This document shows, piece after piece, positions 16,527 to 25,700 of a stretch of 64,000 bases of DNA. Made by a program: the position numbers and the translations under genes. This DNA is from Halogeometricum sp. S3BR5-2. Its GTDB lineage: Archaea; Halobacteriota; Halobacteria; Halobacteriales; Haloferacaceae. A model generated the notes under the pieces. That model worked only from the letters and a program-made list of their open reading frames with translations. It had not been told where the DNA came from and searched no databases. Position 1 is the stretch's first letter, and each line of letters starts with the position of its first letter. Location: contig NZ_JAMQOQ010000001.1 in NCBI RefSeq assembly GCF_031624635.1, positions 1-64,000 of the forward strand, given 5' to 3'.

Positions 16527-17174
16527 TCACGCCTCGCCGTCGAGGTGCGCCGCGTCGCCGGACCGCTCGACTCGCCAGTCCGTTCCTCTCTCTTCACCGT
16601 TTTCACCTCCGTCGCGGGCGAACTCCGTCACCCCGCACGGCGGCGCCTCGACTCCCTCGGCCGACCCGACGAGGCCGTGGGCGACGCCGTCGACGGTGGC
16701 GCGGTGGCCGACGAACAGCACCCGGTCGGCGTCCGCGCTGTCGAGGATTCGCCGCGCCGTCTCGCCGATACGTCGCTCCGCGTCGGCGGCGTCCTCGGGG
16801 AACGTCGGTTCGAGGAGCGGTCGGTGGTCGGTGTCGGTCCGGGGGAACCGCTCGACTCGCTCCGCGCGCCCGAGTAGTTCCGGGTGCGCGTCGAACCGTT
16901 CGGGGTCGAGGTGCTCCCCGAGGCCCGGTTCGACGCGGACGGGGACCCCGACGGCGTCCGCGACGGGCGCGGCCGTCTGGACCGCCCGGAGGAACGGCGA
17001 CGCGTATATCTCTCCGACGTCCGCCTTCCGGAGTCGCTCGGCGGCCCGGTCCGCCTGTCTGCGCCCGCGGTCGGTCAGCCCCGGGTCGTGGACGCGTTCG
17101 GCCGTCTCCCGCCGGTTCTTCTCGACGCTCTCCCGCCGTTCCCCGTGTCTGAGGACCAGTACGACGTCGGTCAT
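16527..17174 (-). CDS. Histidine phosphatase family protein
   Basis: 215-aa phosphoglycerate-mutase-like fold. The catalytic RHGE is near residue 9, a second catalytic His is in LFVGHRATVDG, and IYASPFLRAVQTA is the family's ASPxxRxxxT segment. The substrate (a phosphate ester) cannot be deduced. It converges on queC with only a 15-bp gap and is divergent from the methyltransferase at 17302. Confidence 0.88.
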   Translation of the reverse strand: MTDVVLVLRHGERRESVEKNRRETAERVHDPGLTDRGRRQADRAAERLRKADVGEIYASPFLRAVQTAAPVADAVGVPVRVEPGLGEHLDPERFDAHPELLGRAERVERFPRTDTDHRPLLEPTFPEDAADAERRIGETARRILDSADADRVLFVGHRATVDGVAHGLVGSAEGVEAPPCGVTEFARDGGENGEERGTDWRVERSGDAAHLDGEA

Positions 17175-17301
17175 TCCCTCCGGAACTCGCCCGCCGACTC
17201 GAATGAGGGTTGCGGCGGTCCGCGTTCGCGGAGCGTCCCTCGCCGCGGACGCGTCGCCGTCGGGGCGGTCCTACTTCCCCCCGCGCCGCGAACCGGCGCG
17301 T

Positions 17302-18105
17302 ATGAGCGACGACCGGGGAGACGGCAAGCGCGAGACGGCGAGGCGGTTCGGCGCCGCCGCGTCGGCGTACTTCGAGAGTTCGGTGCACAGGGACGGCGAG
17401 GACCTACGGACGCTGGCGTCGTGGTGCGGGGACGCGACCCGCGCCCTCGACGTGGCCACCGGCGGCGGCCACACCGCGGGCGCACTCGCCGAGGCGGGCG
17501 TGCCGCGCGTCGTCGCGGCGGACGCTGCCCCCGAGATGGTCGCCACCGCGGTCCGCGAGTACGGCGTCGAGGGCGTCACCGCGGACGCCGAACGACTCCC
17601 GTTCGCCGCCGACGCCTTCGACGCGGCCGCCTGTCGCATCGCGGCGCACCACTTCCCCGACCCGGCGGCGTTCGCCGCCGAAGTCGCGCGCGTCCTCGAA
17701 CCCGGCGGCGTCCTCGCCTTCGAGGACAACGTCGCCCCCGAGGACGACGAACTCGCGGCGTGGCTGAACGGCGTCGAACGCCTCCGCGACCCCGCGCACG
17801 TCGCCCTCCTCTCGGTTTCCGAGTGGACGGACCTGTTCGAGGACGCCGGTCTGACCGTCGAGGAGACGACGGGCGCGAAACTCACGCTCGAATTCGACGC
17901 GTGGGTCGAACGGACCGGCGTCGCCGACTCGGACGTCGCCGAACTGCACCGCCGGTTCCGAGAGGCGCCCGACGGCGCGCACGACCTGTTCGAGGTCGAG
18001 TTCGCCGACGGTGCGGGAGCGAAAGACGCCCGCGACGCCGACGACCCGCGCACGGTCGTCTCGTGGGCGAATCCGAAGGCGCTGATGCGGGTCCGCAAGC
18101 GCTGA
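17302..18105 (+). CDS. SAM-dependent class I methyltransferase
   Basis: 267-aa protein of the UbiE/methyltransferase-11 type. Motif I is LDVATGGGHTAG, motif II VVAADAAPEM and post-motif ADAERLPFAADAFDAA, followed by HHFPDPAAF and VLEPGGVLAFEDN. It probably methylates a small molecule (quinone- or lipid-like); the substrate is unknown. ATG at 17302 is chosen because upstream codons belong to the intergenic promoter region. Confidence 0.85.
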   Translation: MSDDRGDGKRETARRFGAAASAYFESSVHRDGEDLRTLASWCGDATRALDVATGGGHTAGALAEAGVPRVVAADAAPEMVATAVREYGVEGVTADAERLPFAADAFDAAACRIAAHHFPDPAAFAAEVARVLEPGGVLAFEDNVAPEDDELAAWLNGVERLRDPAHVALLSVSEWTDLFEDAGLTVEETTGAKLTLEFDAWVERTGVADSDVAELHRRFREAPDGAHDLFEVEFADGAGAKDARDADDPRTVVSWANPKALMRVRKR

Positions 18106-18209
18106 CCCGCCCGAGAGCCGTTCGGTCCCGCGCCGTCCGACCGCCTCCCGGCCGAGCGTCGTATCGGATTCGGTACTCGACCGACCGGAACACCGTCTCT
18201 CTGACAGAT

Positions 18210-18221
18210 ATCAATATTGAT
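18210..18221. promoter_or_regulatory. AT-rich palindrome upstream of the sensor kinase
   Basis: ATCAATATTGAT is a perfect 12-bp palindrome in the 246-bp AT-richer gap (18106-18351) before the kinase gene. It could be an operator or part of a terminator/promoter; function is inferred only from position and symmetry. Confidence 0.35.
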
Positions 18222-18351
18222 TCTTAGAGGAAAACAAGTGCAGATGAGACGCAAACAGCTCCGGATTCCTCAGTTTGAATAACCAACGAGAATATCCATT
18301 CTGATATTGAGGTCGCAACGCTGATATGCCATCGAGTCAGCTAGACGTGAT

Positions 18352-20379
18352 ATGACGTTCCGCGAGGAGATATCCGTGCTCTACGTCGACGACGAGACGG
18401 AACTCTCCTCGATGGTCGCCACCTATCTCGAACGGGAGGTCGGGGACGCCGGACTCGCCGTCGAGACGGTGACGGACCCCCGCGAGGCCCTCGACCGCCT
18501 CGCGGACGCCGAGGTGACGGTCGACTGCGTCGTCAGCGACTACGAGATGCCGGACATGAACGGCGTCGAGTTCCTCCGCGCCCTCCGTCGCGTCCGGCCG
18601 AACCTCCCCTTTATCCTCTACACCGGCCGAGGGTCCGAAGACGTCGTCCGCGACGCGTTCCGGGTCGGAGCGACCGACTACGTGCAGAAATCGACGGGGA
18701 CGGACCAGTACGCCGTGCTGGCGAAACGGGTCGCGAACGCCGTCTCGCGGAACCGCGCCGAGGAGACGACCGAACGCTACGACAGCGCGTTCGAGGCGCT
18801 GGAGACGGCCGTCTACGTCCTCGACCGGTCGGGCCGGTTCGTCTCCGTCGACGACGTGTTCGTCGATCTGCTCGGGTACGACCGCGACGCCGTCGTCGGC
18901 AGCCACGTCTCGACGGTGTCGGTGGACGAGGAGGACCGCATCCGCGAGAAACTCGACCGCCTGTTCGACGAAGGCGGGTCGGAGACGGCCCGCTTCGAGA
19001 CTGAAGTGTACACCGTGGACGGCGAGCGCATCCGCTGTGTCGCCACCGTCTCCCCCCGCGTGTTCGACGGAAGCGTGCACCGCGCGGTGGGCACCCTCCA
19101 CGACGTGACCGAACAGCACCGCCGCCGGGAGGTCGAGCGGTCCAGAGAGCGACTGAAGGACCTCGTCCTCGACACGTCGACGACGCTGATGAGCGCCGAG
19201 GTGGACGAGATAGCGACGAAGGTACACTGGACGCTCCAGAACGTCGGCGAGTTCGCCGGCGTCGACGCGGCGGCCGTCTACTCCTACGACGCCGACGCGG
19301 AGGCCCTACAGAAGACCCACGAGTGGACGACCGACGGGGCGTCGCCGCGACCGACCGCGGTGACGTCGGGCGACTGCGAATGGTTCCTCGACCGCCTGTG
19401 CCGCTTCGAGAACGTCCGCGCACCCGACGCGGGCGCCGTGCCCCCCTGCGCCGCCGACTCGCTGTCGCTTCCCGACGGCGGGAGCCTCCTCGCGTTTCCG
19501 ATGGTGTCGAACTGGTCGCTCGCGGGGGCCCTCGTGCTCGTCTCCAACGACCCCCGGCGGTGGCCCAACAAGGAGGTGTCGCTGTTCGGCACCGCGGCGG
19601 ACGTGCTGTCGCACACGCTCGAACGCAAGCGGCGCGAGCGACAGCTCCGCCAGCAGAACGAGCGACTGGAGGAGTTCGCCAGCGTCGTGAGTCACGACCT
19701 CAGAAATCCCATGAACGTCGTCGAAGGGTTCGTCGACCTCGCCCGCGAGACGGGCGACGTCTCCCACCTCGACCGCGCGGTCGACGGCCTCGAACGGATG
19801 AACGCTCTCGTCAACGACGTGCTCGAACTCGCCCGGCAGGGCCGGACCGTCGGCGAGACGTCCACCGTCGACCTCGCCGGCGTCGTCGAACGCGCGTGGG
19901 ACGCCGTCGAGACGGGCGGGGCGACGCTCGAACTCGTCGGGGACCTCGGCACCGTCTCCGCCGACGCCGGCCGACTCACGCAGGTCGTCGAGAATCTCGT
20001 TCGGAACAGCGTGGAGCATGGCTCCACGAGCAGTCGGGCGAAGCCTGACGACGCTGTAGAGCACGGGTCTACAGGCGCCCGAACGGAGTCCGACGATTCC
20101 CTCTTTCTCACCGTCACCGTCGGCCCCCTCCCGAACCGCGGCGGCTTCTACGTCGAAGACGACGGCCCCGGCATCCCGCCCGAGGAGCGCGCGTCCGTCT
20201 TCGAGCAGGGCCACACCACGACCGAGGGAGGGTCGGGGTTCGGCCTCTCCATCGTCGAGAGCATCGTCGAGGCCCACGGCTGGTCCGTCGCGGTCACCGA
20301 GGGGACGGCGGGCGGCGCGCGCTTCGAGGTGACCACCGCGCCGCACGCGCAGGCGTTCGATCCGACCCGCGCGGACTGA
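18352..20379 (+). CDS. Hybrid sensor histidine kinase (REC-PAS-GAF-HisKA-HATPase)
   Basis: 675-aa cytosolic signalling protein with no membrane segments. Order: N-terminal receiver (1-125, phospho-Asp in VVSDYEMPDMNG, Lys in DYVQKS), PAS (about 145-265), GAF (about 280-430), dimerisation/phosphoacceptor helix (His near 448 in VVSHDLRNP) and ATPase domain (N box NLVRNSVEHG, G1 VEDDGPGIPP, G2 GSGFGLSIV). Unusual: about 30 residues with two VEHGST repeats are inserted directly after the N box, encoded by short DNA palindromes. Signal and partner are unknown. Confidence 0.92.
   Translation: MTFREEISVLYVDDETELSSMVATYLEREVGDAGLAVETVTDPREALDRLADAEVTVDCVVSDYEMPDMNGVEFLRALRRVRPNLPFILYTGRGSEDVVRDAFRVGATDYVQKSTGTDQYAVLAKRVANAVSRNRAEETTERYDSAFEALETAVYVLDRSGRFVSVDDVFVDLLGYDRDAVVGSHVSTVSVDEEDRIREKLDRLFDEGGSETARFETEVYTVDGERIRCVATVSPRVFDGSVHRAVGTLHDVTEQHRRREVERSRERLKDLVLDTSTTLMSAEVDEIATKVHWTLQNVGEFAGVDAAAVYSYDADAEALQKTHEWTTDGASPRPTAVTSGDCEWFLDRLCRFENVRAPDAGAVPPCAADSLSLPDGGSLLAFPMVSNWSLAGALVLVSNDPRRWPNKEVSLFGTAADVLSHTLERKRRERQLRQQNERLEEFASVVSHDLRNPMNVVEGFVDLARETGDVSHLDRAVDGLERMNALVNDVLELARQGRTVGETSTVDLAGVVERAWDAVETGGATLELVGDLGTVSADAGRLTQVVENLVRNSVEHGSTSSRAKPDDAVEHGSTGARTESDDSLFLTVTVGPLPNRGGFYVEDDGPGIPPEERASVFEQGHTTTEGGSGFGLSIVESIVEAHGWSVAVTEGTAGGARFEVTTAPHAQAFDPTRAD
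20011..20072 (+). repeat. In-frame palindromic repeat cluster within the kinase N box
   Basis: Three consecutive 17-nt palindromes with 7-bp arms and 3-nt centres: GTGGAGC-ATG-GCTCCAC (perfect, 20011-20027), GTCGGGC-GAA-GCCTGAC (one mismatch, 20033-20049) and GTAGAGC-ACG-GGTCTAC (one mismatch, 20056-20072). They encode the duplicated VEHGST peptide and linker, an insertion relative to ordinary histidine-kinase ATPase domains. Confidence 0.8.
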
Positions 20380-20390
20380 CGCGCCGCCGG

Positions 20391-20903
20391 TCACTCGTCC
20401 CGTCGACCCCGCGCCCGGATGCCCGACTCCAGTAGCTCCTTCGTCTTTCGGTGGCGGTAGCGGAACATCGGTTCGAAGCCGACGACGGCCGCCGGCGACG
20501 CCGCCCGGCCGACGGGACCGCCCGGCAGTTCGTACTCCAGGCGGTCCTCGACGAGCGTCTCGTCGCCGTCGGCATAGAACTGGTGGGTGTGGACCCACTT
20601 GCGGAACGGGCCGCCGACCATCTCGTCGCGGAACATCGCCGTGCCGCCCCCGTACTCGCGTTCGACGATGTGGGAGGTCCACCGCTGGGCCGGGCCGATG
20701 CCGAGCGGTCGCATCGACATGCGGACCTTCGACCCGGTCAGCAGTTCCTCGGGGTCGGGTTCGCCGTCGGGGCCGCGGACGGCGACGACGTCGAGGTTCA
20801 TCCACTCGGGCGTCAGCGCCTCCAGTCCAGATATCTTCGAGTGAAACTCCCAGACCTCCGAGAGCGGGGCGGCGACCCGCGTCCGACGGGTGTACGTGGC
20901 CAT
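20391..20903 (-). CDS. SRPBCC (START-like) family protein
   Basis: 170-aa protein with a polyketide-cyclase/START-like fold. It has an N-terminal strand TYTRRTRVAAPLSEVWEFHSKISGLEALTP, a middle GIGPAQRWTSHIVERE and a C-terminal helix. Such proteins bind hydrophobic ligands. It converges with the kinase gene (11-bp gap) and shares its strand with the glucoamylase. No catalytic residues identifiable. Confidence 0.78.
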   Translation of the reverse strand: MATYTRRTRVAAPLSEVWEFHSKISGLEALTPEWMNLDVVAVRGPDGEPDPEELLTGSKVRMSMRPLGIGPAQRWTSHIVEREYGGGTAMFRDEMVGGPFRKWVHTHQFYADGDETLVEDRLEYELPGGPVGRAASPAAVVGFEPMFRYRHRKTKELLESGIRARGRRDE

Positions 20904-20976
20904 ACCCCGGCTACGGGCGTCCGAAGGAAAAGCCCGCGGGCGTATCGGGCCGCGGGGTGACGTGAGCGACGCCCTC

Positions 20977-23900
20977 TCAGAGCGTAAAGCGGGTGACGGT
21001 CGTGCCGGCGGCGGTCAGGTCGGCGTCCGTCGCGCCGGCGACGGTCACCTGGTTCTCGCCGTGTTCGATGTCGACGGCCACCTCGAAGGCGCCGTCCTCG
21101 GGTTCGACCATCGACGTCTCGCTCGGCGTCTTGACCGCGACGACGGCCGCGTCCGTCTTCCCGGAGACGACGAGGTTGTCGCCCATGAAGCGCGTGCTCA
21201 CCTGTAGCTTCGGCCCCTCGGGCCGGTCGGTGTCGAGGTAGCGTTCGCGGACGAACGCGGGCATCTCGACGGGTTCGCCCACGTCGATGCTGTGCGCGAG
21301 GCGCACGAACTGCGCCATCGACCACGCCAGCGGCGTCGCCGCGCCCGTTCCCTCGCCGAACTCCCAGTTGTAGGCGGTGCTGTACTCGCGGTCCCACACC
21401 TGCTCGGATATCATCCGCCCGGAGTTGGCGAAACTGGCCATCGTCTCCAGCATGTTCGCGGGTTCGAGCGCCTCTTCTTCCGTCTCGTTCAGGAGTTCGA
21501 ACTCGCCGCGCTCGCCGGTGAAGATGGGCCAGAGACGACCCTTCCCCTTCGACTCGATGGACCACGGCGCACCCTCCTCGTCGCGTTCGCGTTCGCCGTA
21601 GCCGTCGCCGTTGTAGCGGTAGAACGCCGGTCCGTACGGCGTGTCGACGCGGATGGTGTTGTCCACCTCCGCGACGGTGTTCTGGACCACCTCGTCGTCG
21701 GCGGACTTGATTCCCAGCCTGACGAGTTCGAGGAAGCCGCCGTCGATTATCTCGCGTTCGTCCAGCGTCGGACCGCTGTTCGCGAGAGTTCGCAGGTGGC
21801 CGGCGTCCGGGTCGCCGTCGCGGGTGACGCGGACGTAGTACGGCGTGTGCTCGTGGCGGTCGGTGCCCGACTCCGTCGCCGTCCACGACTCGACGCTCTC
21901 CGTCCAGTCGTCGGCGAGGGCCAACCAGATGAGCGCGTCGGCGTCGTGGCCCTCGTCGATGGCGAGGGCGGCGGCCGAGGCGAGGCCGGCTATCTCGGCG
22001 GCGATGGACGAGGGCGAGTAGCCCGCTTCCTCCTCCCAGCGCTCCTGGGCCGTCGGCGGCCCGTTGCGCGCCACGTAGTCGGCCGAGCGCTTGACGTTCA
22101 CGTAGTCGTAGCTCACGTCGTCGAACTCGACGCCGCGTTCGGACAGCATGTACGCCATGACGGCCGGGAACGAGATGTTGTCCATCTGCTCGCCGCCCCA
22201 GCGCGTCCGACCGTTGAGGTAGGTGTTCTGCGGGATGAAGCCGCGTTCGTCCTGCTGGTACTCGTAGATGTACTGCAGGGCGTGGACGCCCGTCTCCACG
22301 TCGCCGATGGCGTCGAAGACGGTGAACACCTCGTACAGGTCGCGCGACCAGACGAAGTTGTACCCGTACCCCTTCGGCTCCTCGGAGGTGACGGCTTCAC
22401 CCCACGGCACCGACGGCGACGCGATGCCCGCGCCGAGGAACGTCTTGTCCTCGACGGCGCGCAGCGCCATCAGGCAGGCGCGGTACTGGTTCGCCAGCGT
22501 CTCGTCGCCGGCGACGGAGGCGGGCAGTTCCTTGTCCGCGAGGAACGCCTGCCAGGAGTCGACGTACTTCGCGCGCGCCGACTCGTAGCCGCGCGTGAGG
22601 GCGCCGGCGGCCTCGCCGAGGGCCGCCGCGGTGTCGGCGTTCTCGGCGAATCCGAGCGCGAGCGTCTCGCGCACGCGCGTTCCGGTGCCGATTCGACCCA
22701 CGAGCACGACGTTCTCGTTGTCGACGCGCTCCTGGGCGTTCGGCAGTTCGCCGTTCGAGAACAGTCGCGCGAGGTGTTCGGTGCCGGCGACGCCCACCGT
22801 CGCCCAGTCGAACCGCCCGGCGGCGGTCATGGCGACGGCGACGCTGTACTCGTCGCCGTTCTCGTCGATGAGGAGCGGTCGGGCCTCGCCCTCCTGGTCG
22901 TACGCGCCGGCGTCTCGGGCGACGAGGTGGTAGCTGCCCATCTGCCCGAGGCGGAGGCCGCGGTCCTTCCCGCCGGTGTTGACGAGCGCCGTGTCGGCCA
23001 CCGCGTACAGTTCGTACTCGTTGTCGTCTTCGGCCTCGAAGGAGGCGTCGACGAGGAGCGCGTCGTGTTCGGGGTCGGCGGCGTACTCGATGGTCAGTTT
23101 CCACTGGTGGCCGCGCCCGTCGCCGGACTCGGTGATGACGTGTCTGAACACGAGGGCGTCGTCCTCGGCCATCTCCGTCCGGCGCTCGATGGTGTCGGTG
23201 GCGTCGTCCCGGCGCGTCTCGTTGTGCGTCCGCGCGGTGTACGACGACTCGGGGTCGGCGTCCACCACCAGCATGTCGAGCGTCCGCAGGTTCATCAGGT
23301 CGACCCGCGGGAACCGCACCTCGGTGAGCGACCCCTCGGTGAGCGTGAACCAGACCCGCGAGGGGTCCTCCTCGGTGTGGTCGGCGACGGTGCCGACGCC
23401 GTACTTCTCGCCGGTGGTCCACCGGGGGCGGCTCTCGGGTCCGGAGGGCGCCGGTTTCGGCGCCGGCAGCGCGTCGTACTCCGAGAGCAGGGCGGTGGTG
23501 TTCAGACGAACCGCGTGCGACCACCCCAGCGGCGCGGCGCTGTCGGGCGTGCCGTCGTCGAACACCTGTTCGGTCAGGTAGCCGCCGCCCGTCGTGAACG
23601 CCCCGTCGGGGCGGAGCAGGTCGTACAGGTCCGTCGCCTCCTCGAGGAAGGCGTCGGCCTCCTCGCTCCGGCCGTACTCGTCGAGGAGGACGGCGAACGT
23701 CGCGGCGGCGTTGGCGCCCCACGCCGTCGACAGCGACCACAGCTTCGGCTCGTCCTGCTCCGCGGTCCGCCACCAGTCGTCCTCGAAGCGGACGAGGCCG
23801 GCCACCTCGCCGGTGTCGCGGTAGAGTTCCGACAGCGTCGTCTCAAGGTGCGACTCAAGTCGGTCGAGGGTGTCCTCCGAGAGCCCCTCCAGTCCGTCGT

Positions 23901-25512
23901 ACGCCGCGAACGCGTCGACGAGCGACAGCGTCGCGGAGTCGAGCCGCGAGTCGAGTTGCTCGCCCTGCAGTCGCGCGCCGTACACCTCGCGCTCGTCGTC
24001 CCACAGCGCGTCGAGCCCCTCGAAGACGGCTCTCGCCTGCTCGGCGGCGTGCCCGGCGAGCGACGAGTCGACGGGGGCGCGCGAGACGGCGACGTACGCC
24101 TGCAGGAACGTCGCGGCGGTGTGCGTGAACCGGCCCACCATGTTCTCCCACGCGTTCTGACACGTCTCCGGGAGCCCGTCGTCTTCGAGGCTGTCGTCGA
24201 GCGACTCGACGCCCAGTTCGATGGCGTCGCGGACCCGCCCGGCGAGTTCCTCGTCGAGTTCGTCCCGGCGGCCGTCGAGGAGCGTCGAGAGGAACGTCAC
24301 GACGCTGGCCGTCTGGTCGGCCTGGTATTCGGGCTTCTTGGACCCCTCGACGCGGGCGTTCGCCCACCCCGGCGCCAGCGACCCGTCGACGGCCCACGCG
24401 CGGTGGGGCCAGGAGCCGTCGTCCAACTGCGTCTCGCAGAAGAACTCCGCGTTCGTCGTCAGTCGGTCGGTGAGTTCCAGGTCGAAGGAGTCGTCGGCGC
24501 CGAGGAGGTACCGCGACACCTCCGCCTCGTCGCGGAACCACGTGTAGCCGTAACCGCCCGAGTGGGTGTAGAAGGGGTCGAACTCCGGCCCGGCGATGTG
24601 CGCGCCCGTGGGCGCGGTCAGGAGCGACAGCGCCCGCAGGTCGGCGCGGACGAGGTTCTGTCGGGGCACGTGTTCGGGGACGTACACCTCCGCGCGTTCG
24701 CGTGCCGCCGCCCGCAGGTCGTCCGCGGTTGCGTGCGCCAGCGCGCAGTGGTTCAGGTCCGAGAGCGCCTCCTCGCGGCTGAGCGAGCGGTGGTCGGACA
24801 GTTGGGTGACGAGCGTCGCTCGGACCGCCCGGCCCTCCGGTTCGAGGGGGGCGGAGACGACGATGTCGCCGCTCAGGTGGGTGTCCTCGTACCGCTCTAA
24901 GACGGCCTCGCGGGGGAACTCGAAGGTGTCCTCGGAGAGTATCTCGTCGAACCGCTCGGGCACCTGCCCGCGGACGTCGTCGAGGCCGGTGGAGGCCGTC
25001 ACGTAGTCGTGCTCGTTGCGGTGGAACACCTCGACGGCCTGCGTCCCTTCGGGGCCGCCCTCCTCGTGGACGAGGCGGCCGACGCGCGTCTCGCGCCCTT
25101 CGGGCGCCAGCGTCAGGAACGCCGTCAGGTGCGCGTCGGTCGGGATAGCGCCTCGAAGTTCCACGTGCGTGACGTGCGCTCGGCCGAGCGTGAGGTCGTA
25201 CTGGTGGACTGTGTACTCGCCGGCGTCGTACTCCGTCTCCACGAGGCTCGTCTCGCGGTAGTAGTGCTGTCGAACCGTGTCGAGGCTGTCGAACCAGCGG
25301 ATCTCGCCGTTCGCCTCGATGGCGAACCGCGACCGGTCGATTCCGTACAGTCCCGAGAGCGCAGAGGAGTAGTCGCGCAGTTCGCCGTCGGTCCCGACGT
25401 GCACTAATCGGTCGCCGTGGCCGGAGAACGCCCCGTCGGCGGTCGGACGCTCCTCCGGAAAACGCCCGCCGTGGTCGCGCTTGTATTCGTTCAGCGCGGT
25501 CCGTAGTCTCAT
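20977..25512 (-). CDS. Double-GH15 glucoamylase/glucodextranase-like fusion
   Basis: 1511-aa enzyme built of two glycoside hydrolase family 15 units. Residues about 1-690 form an archaeal glucoamylase (its YGYTWFRDEAE and LGWSHAVRL are GH15 landmarks). About 700-1000 is a glucodextranase-type N-terminal beta domain, and about 1000-1420 is a second GH15 barrel (YGYNFVWSRDLYEVF, PLAWSMAQFVRL), followed by a short beta domain. It would release glucose from alpha-glucans. No signal peptide is seen, implying cytoplasmic action. It is divergent from the GH13 genes; a TTAT box about 28 bp upstream suggests leaderless mRNA. Confidence 0.85.
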   Translation of the reverse strand: MRLRTALNEYKRDHGGRFPEERPTADGAFSGHGDRLVHVGTDGELRDYSSALSGLYGIDRSRFAIEANGEIRWFDSLDTVRQHYYRETSLVETEYDAGEYTVHQYDLTLGRAHVTHVELRGAIPTDAHLTAFLTLAPEGRETRVGRLVHEEGGPEGTQAVEVFHRNEHDYVTASTGLDDVRGQVPERFDEILSEDTFEFPREAVLERYEDTHLSGDIVVSAPLEPEGRAVRATLVTQLSDHRSLSREEALSDLNHCALAHATADDLRAAARERAEVYVPEHVPRQNLVRADLRALSLLTAPTGAHIAGPEFDPFYTHSGGYGYTWFRDEAEVSRYLLGADDSFDLELTDRLTTNAEFFCETQLDDGSWPHRAWAVDGSLAPGWANARVEGSKKPEYQADQTASVVTFLSTLLDGRRDELDEELAGRVRDAIELGVESLDDSLEDDGLPETCQNAWENMVGRFTHTAATFLQAYVAVSRAPVDSSLAGHAAEQARAVFEGLDALWDDEREVYGARLQGEQLDSRLDSATLSLVDAFAAYDGLEGLSEDTLDRLESHLETTLSELYRDTGEVAGLVRFEDDWWRTAEQDEPKLWSLSTAWGANAAATFAVLLDEYGRSEEADAFLEEATDLYDLLRPDGAFTTGGGYLTEQVFDDGTPDSAAPLGWSHAVRLNTTALLSEYDALPAPKPAPSGPESRPRWTTGEKYGVGTVADHTEEDPSRVWFTLTEGSLTEVRFPRVDLMNLRTLDMLVVDADPESSYTARTHNETRRDDATDTIERRTEMAEDDALVFRHVITESGDGRGHQWKLTIEYAADPEHDALLVDASFEAEDDNEYELYAVADTALVNTGGKDRGLRLGQMGSYHLVARDAGAYDQEGEARPLLIDENGDEYSVAVAMTAAGRFDWATVGVAGTEHLARLFSNGELPNAQERVDNENVVLVGRIGTGTRVRETLALGFAENADTAAALGEAAGALTRGYESARAKYVDSWQAFLADKELPASVAGDETLANQYRACLMALRAVEDKTFLGAGIASPSVPWGEAVTSEEPKGYGYNFVWSRDLYEVFTVFDAIGDVETGVHALQYIYEYQQDERGFIPQNTYLNGRTRWGGEQMDNISFPAVMAYMLSERGVEFDDVSYDYVNVKRSADYVARNGPPTAQERWEEEAGYSPSSIAAEIAGLASAAALAIDEGHDADALIWLALADDWTESVESWTATESGTDRHEHTPYYVRVTRDGDPDAGHLRTLANSGPTLDEREIIDGGFLELVRLGIKSADDEVVQNTVAEVDNTIRVDTPYGPAFYRYNGDGYGERERDEEGAPWSIESKGKGRLWPIFTGERGEFELLNETEEEALEPANMLETMASFANSGRMISEQVWDREYSTAYNWEFGEGTGAATPLAWSMAQFVRLAHSIDVGEPVEMPAFVRERYLDTDRPEGPKLQVSTRFMGDNLVVSGKTDAAVVAVKTPSETSMVEPEDGAFEVAVDIEHGENQVTVAGATDADLTAAGTTVTRFTL

Positions 25513-25700
25513 ATACGCAGGAGGTGTGCGCTCGGAGCATAAGTATTGGCCGTCTTCGTCCGCGTTCGGACGTGCCTACGTCGGAGTGTCGCCGAACGAA
25601 ACGAACTCGCGAGTCCGCGGGCGTCGCGCGCCCGTCACAACACGTCACGCCGCCCGAAGGAGGGGTAAAGGCAAAGTCCCGAGGGGTGTTTGCTCTCTCC

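Noticed and set aside
21292-24900. 1202-aa plus-strand frame opposite the glucoamylase
   Set aside because: Antisense shadow: Arg/Val/Gly-rich with no motif; the minus strand encodes a clear GH15 enzyme.
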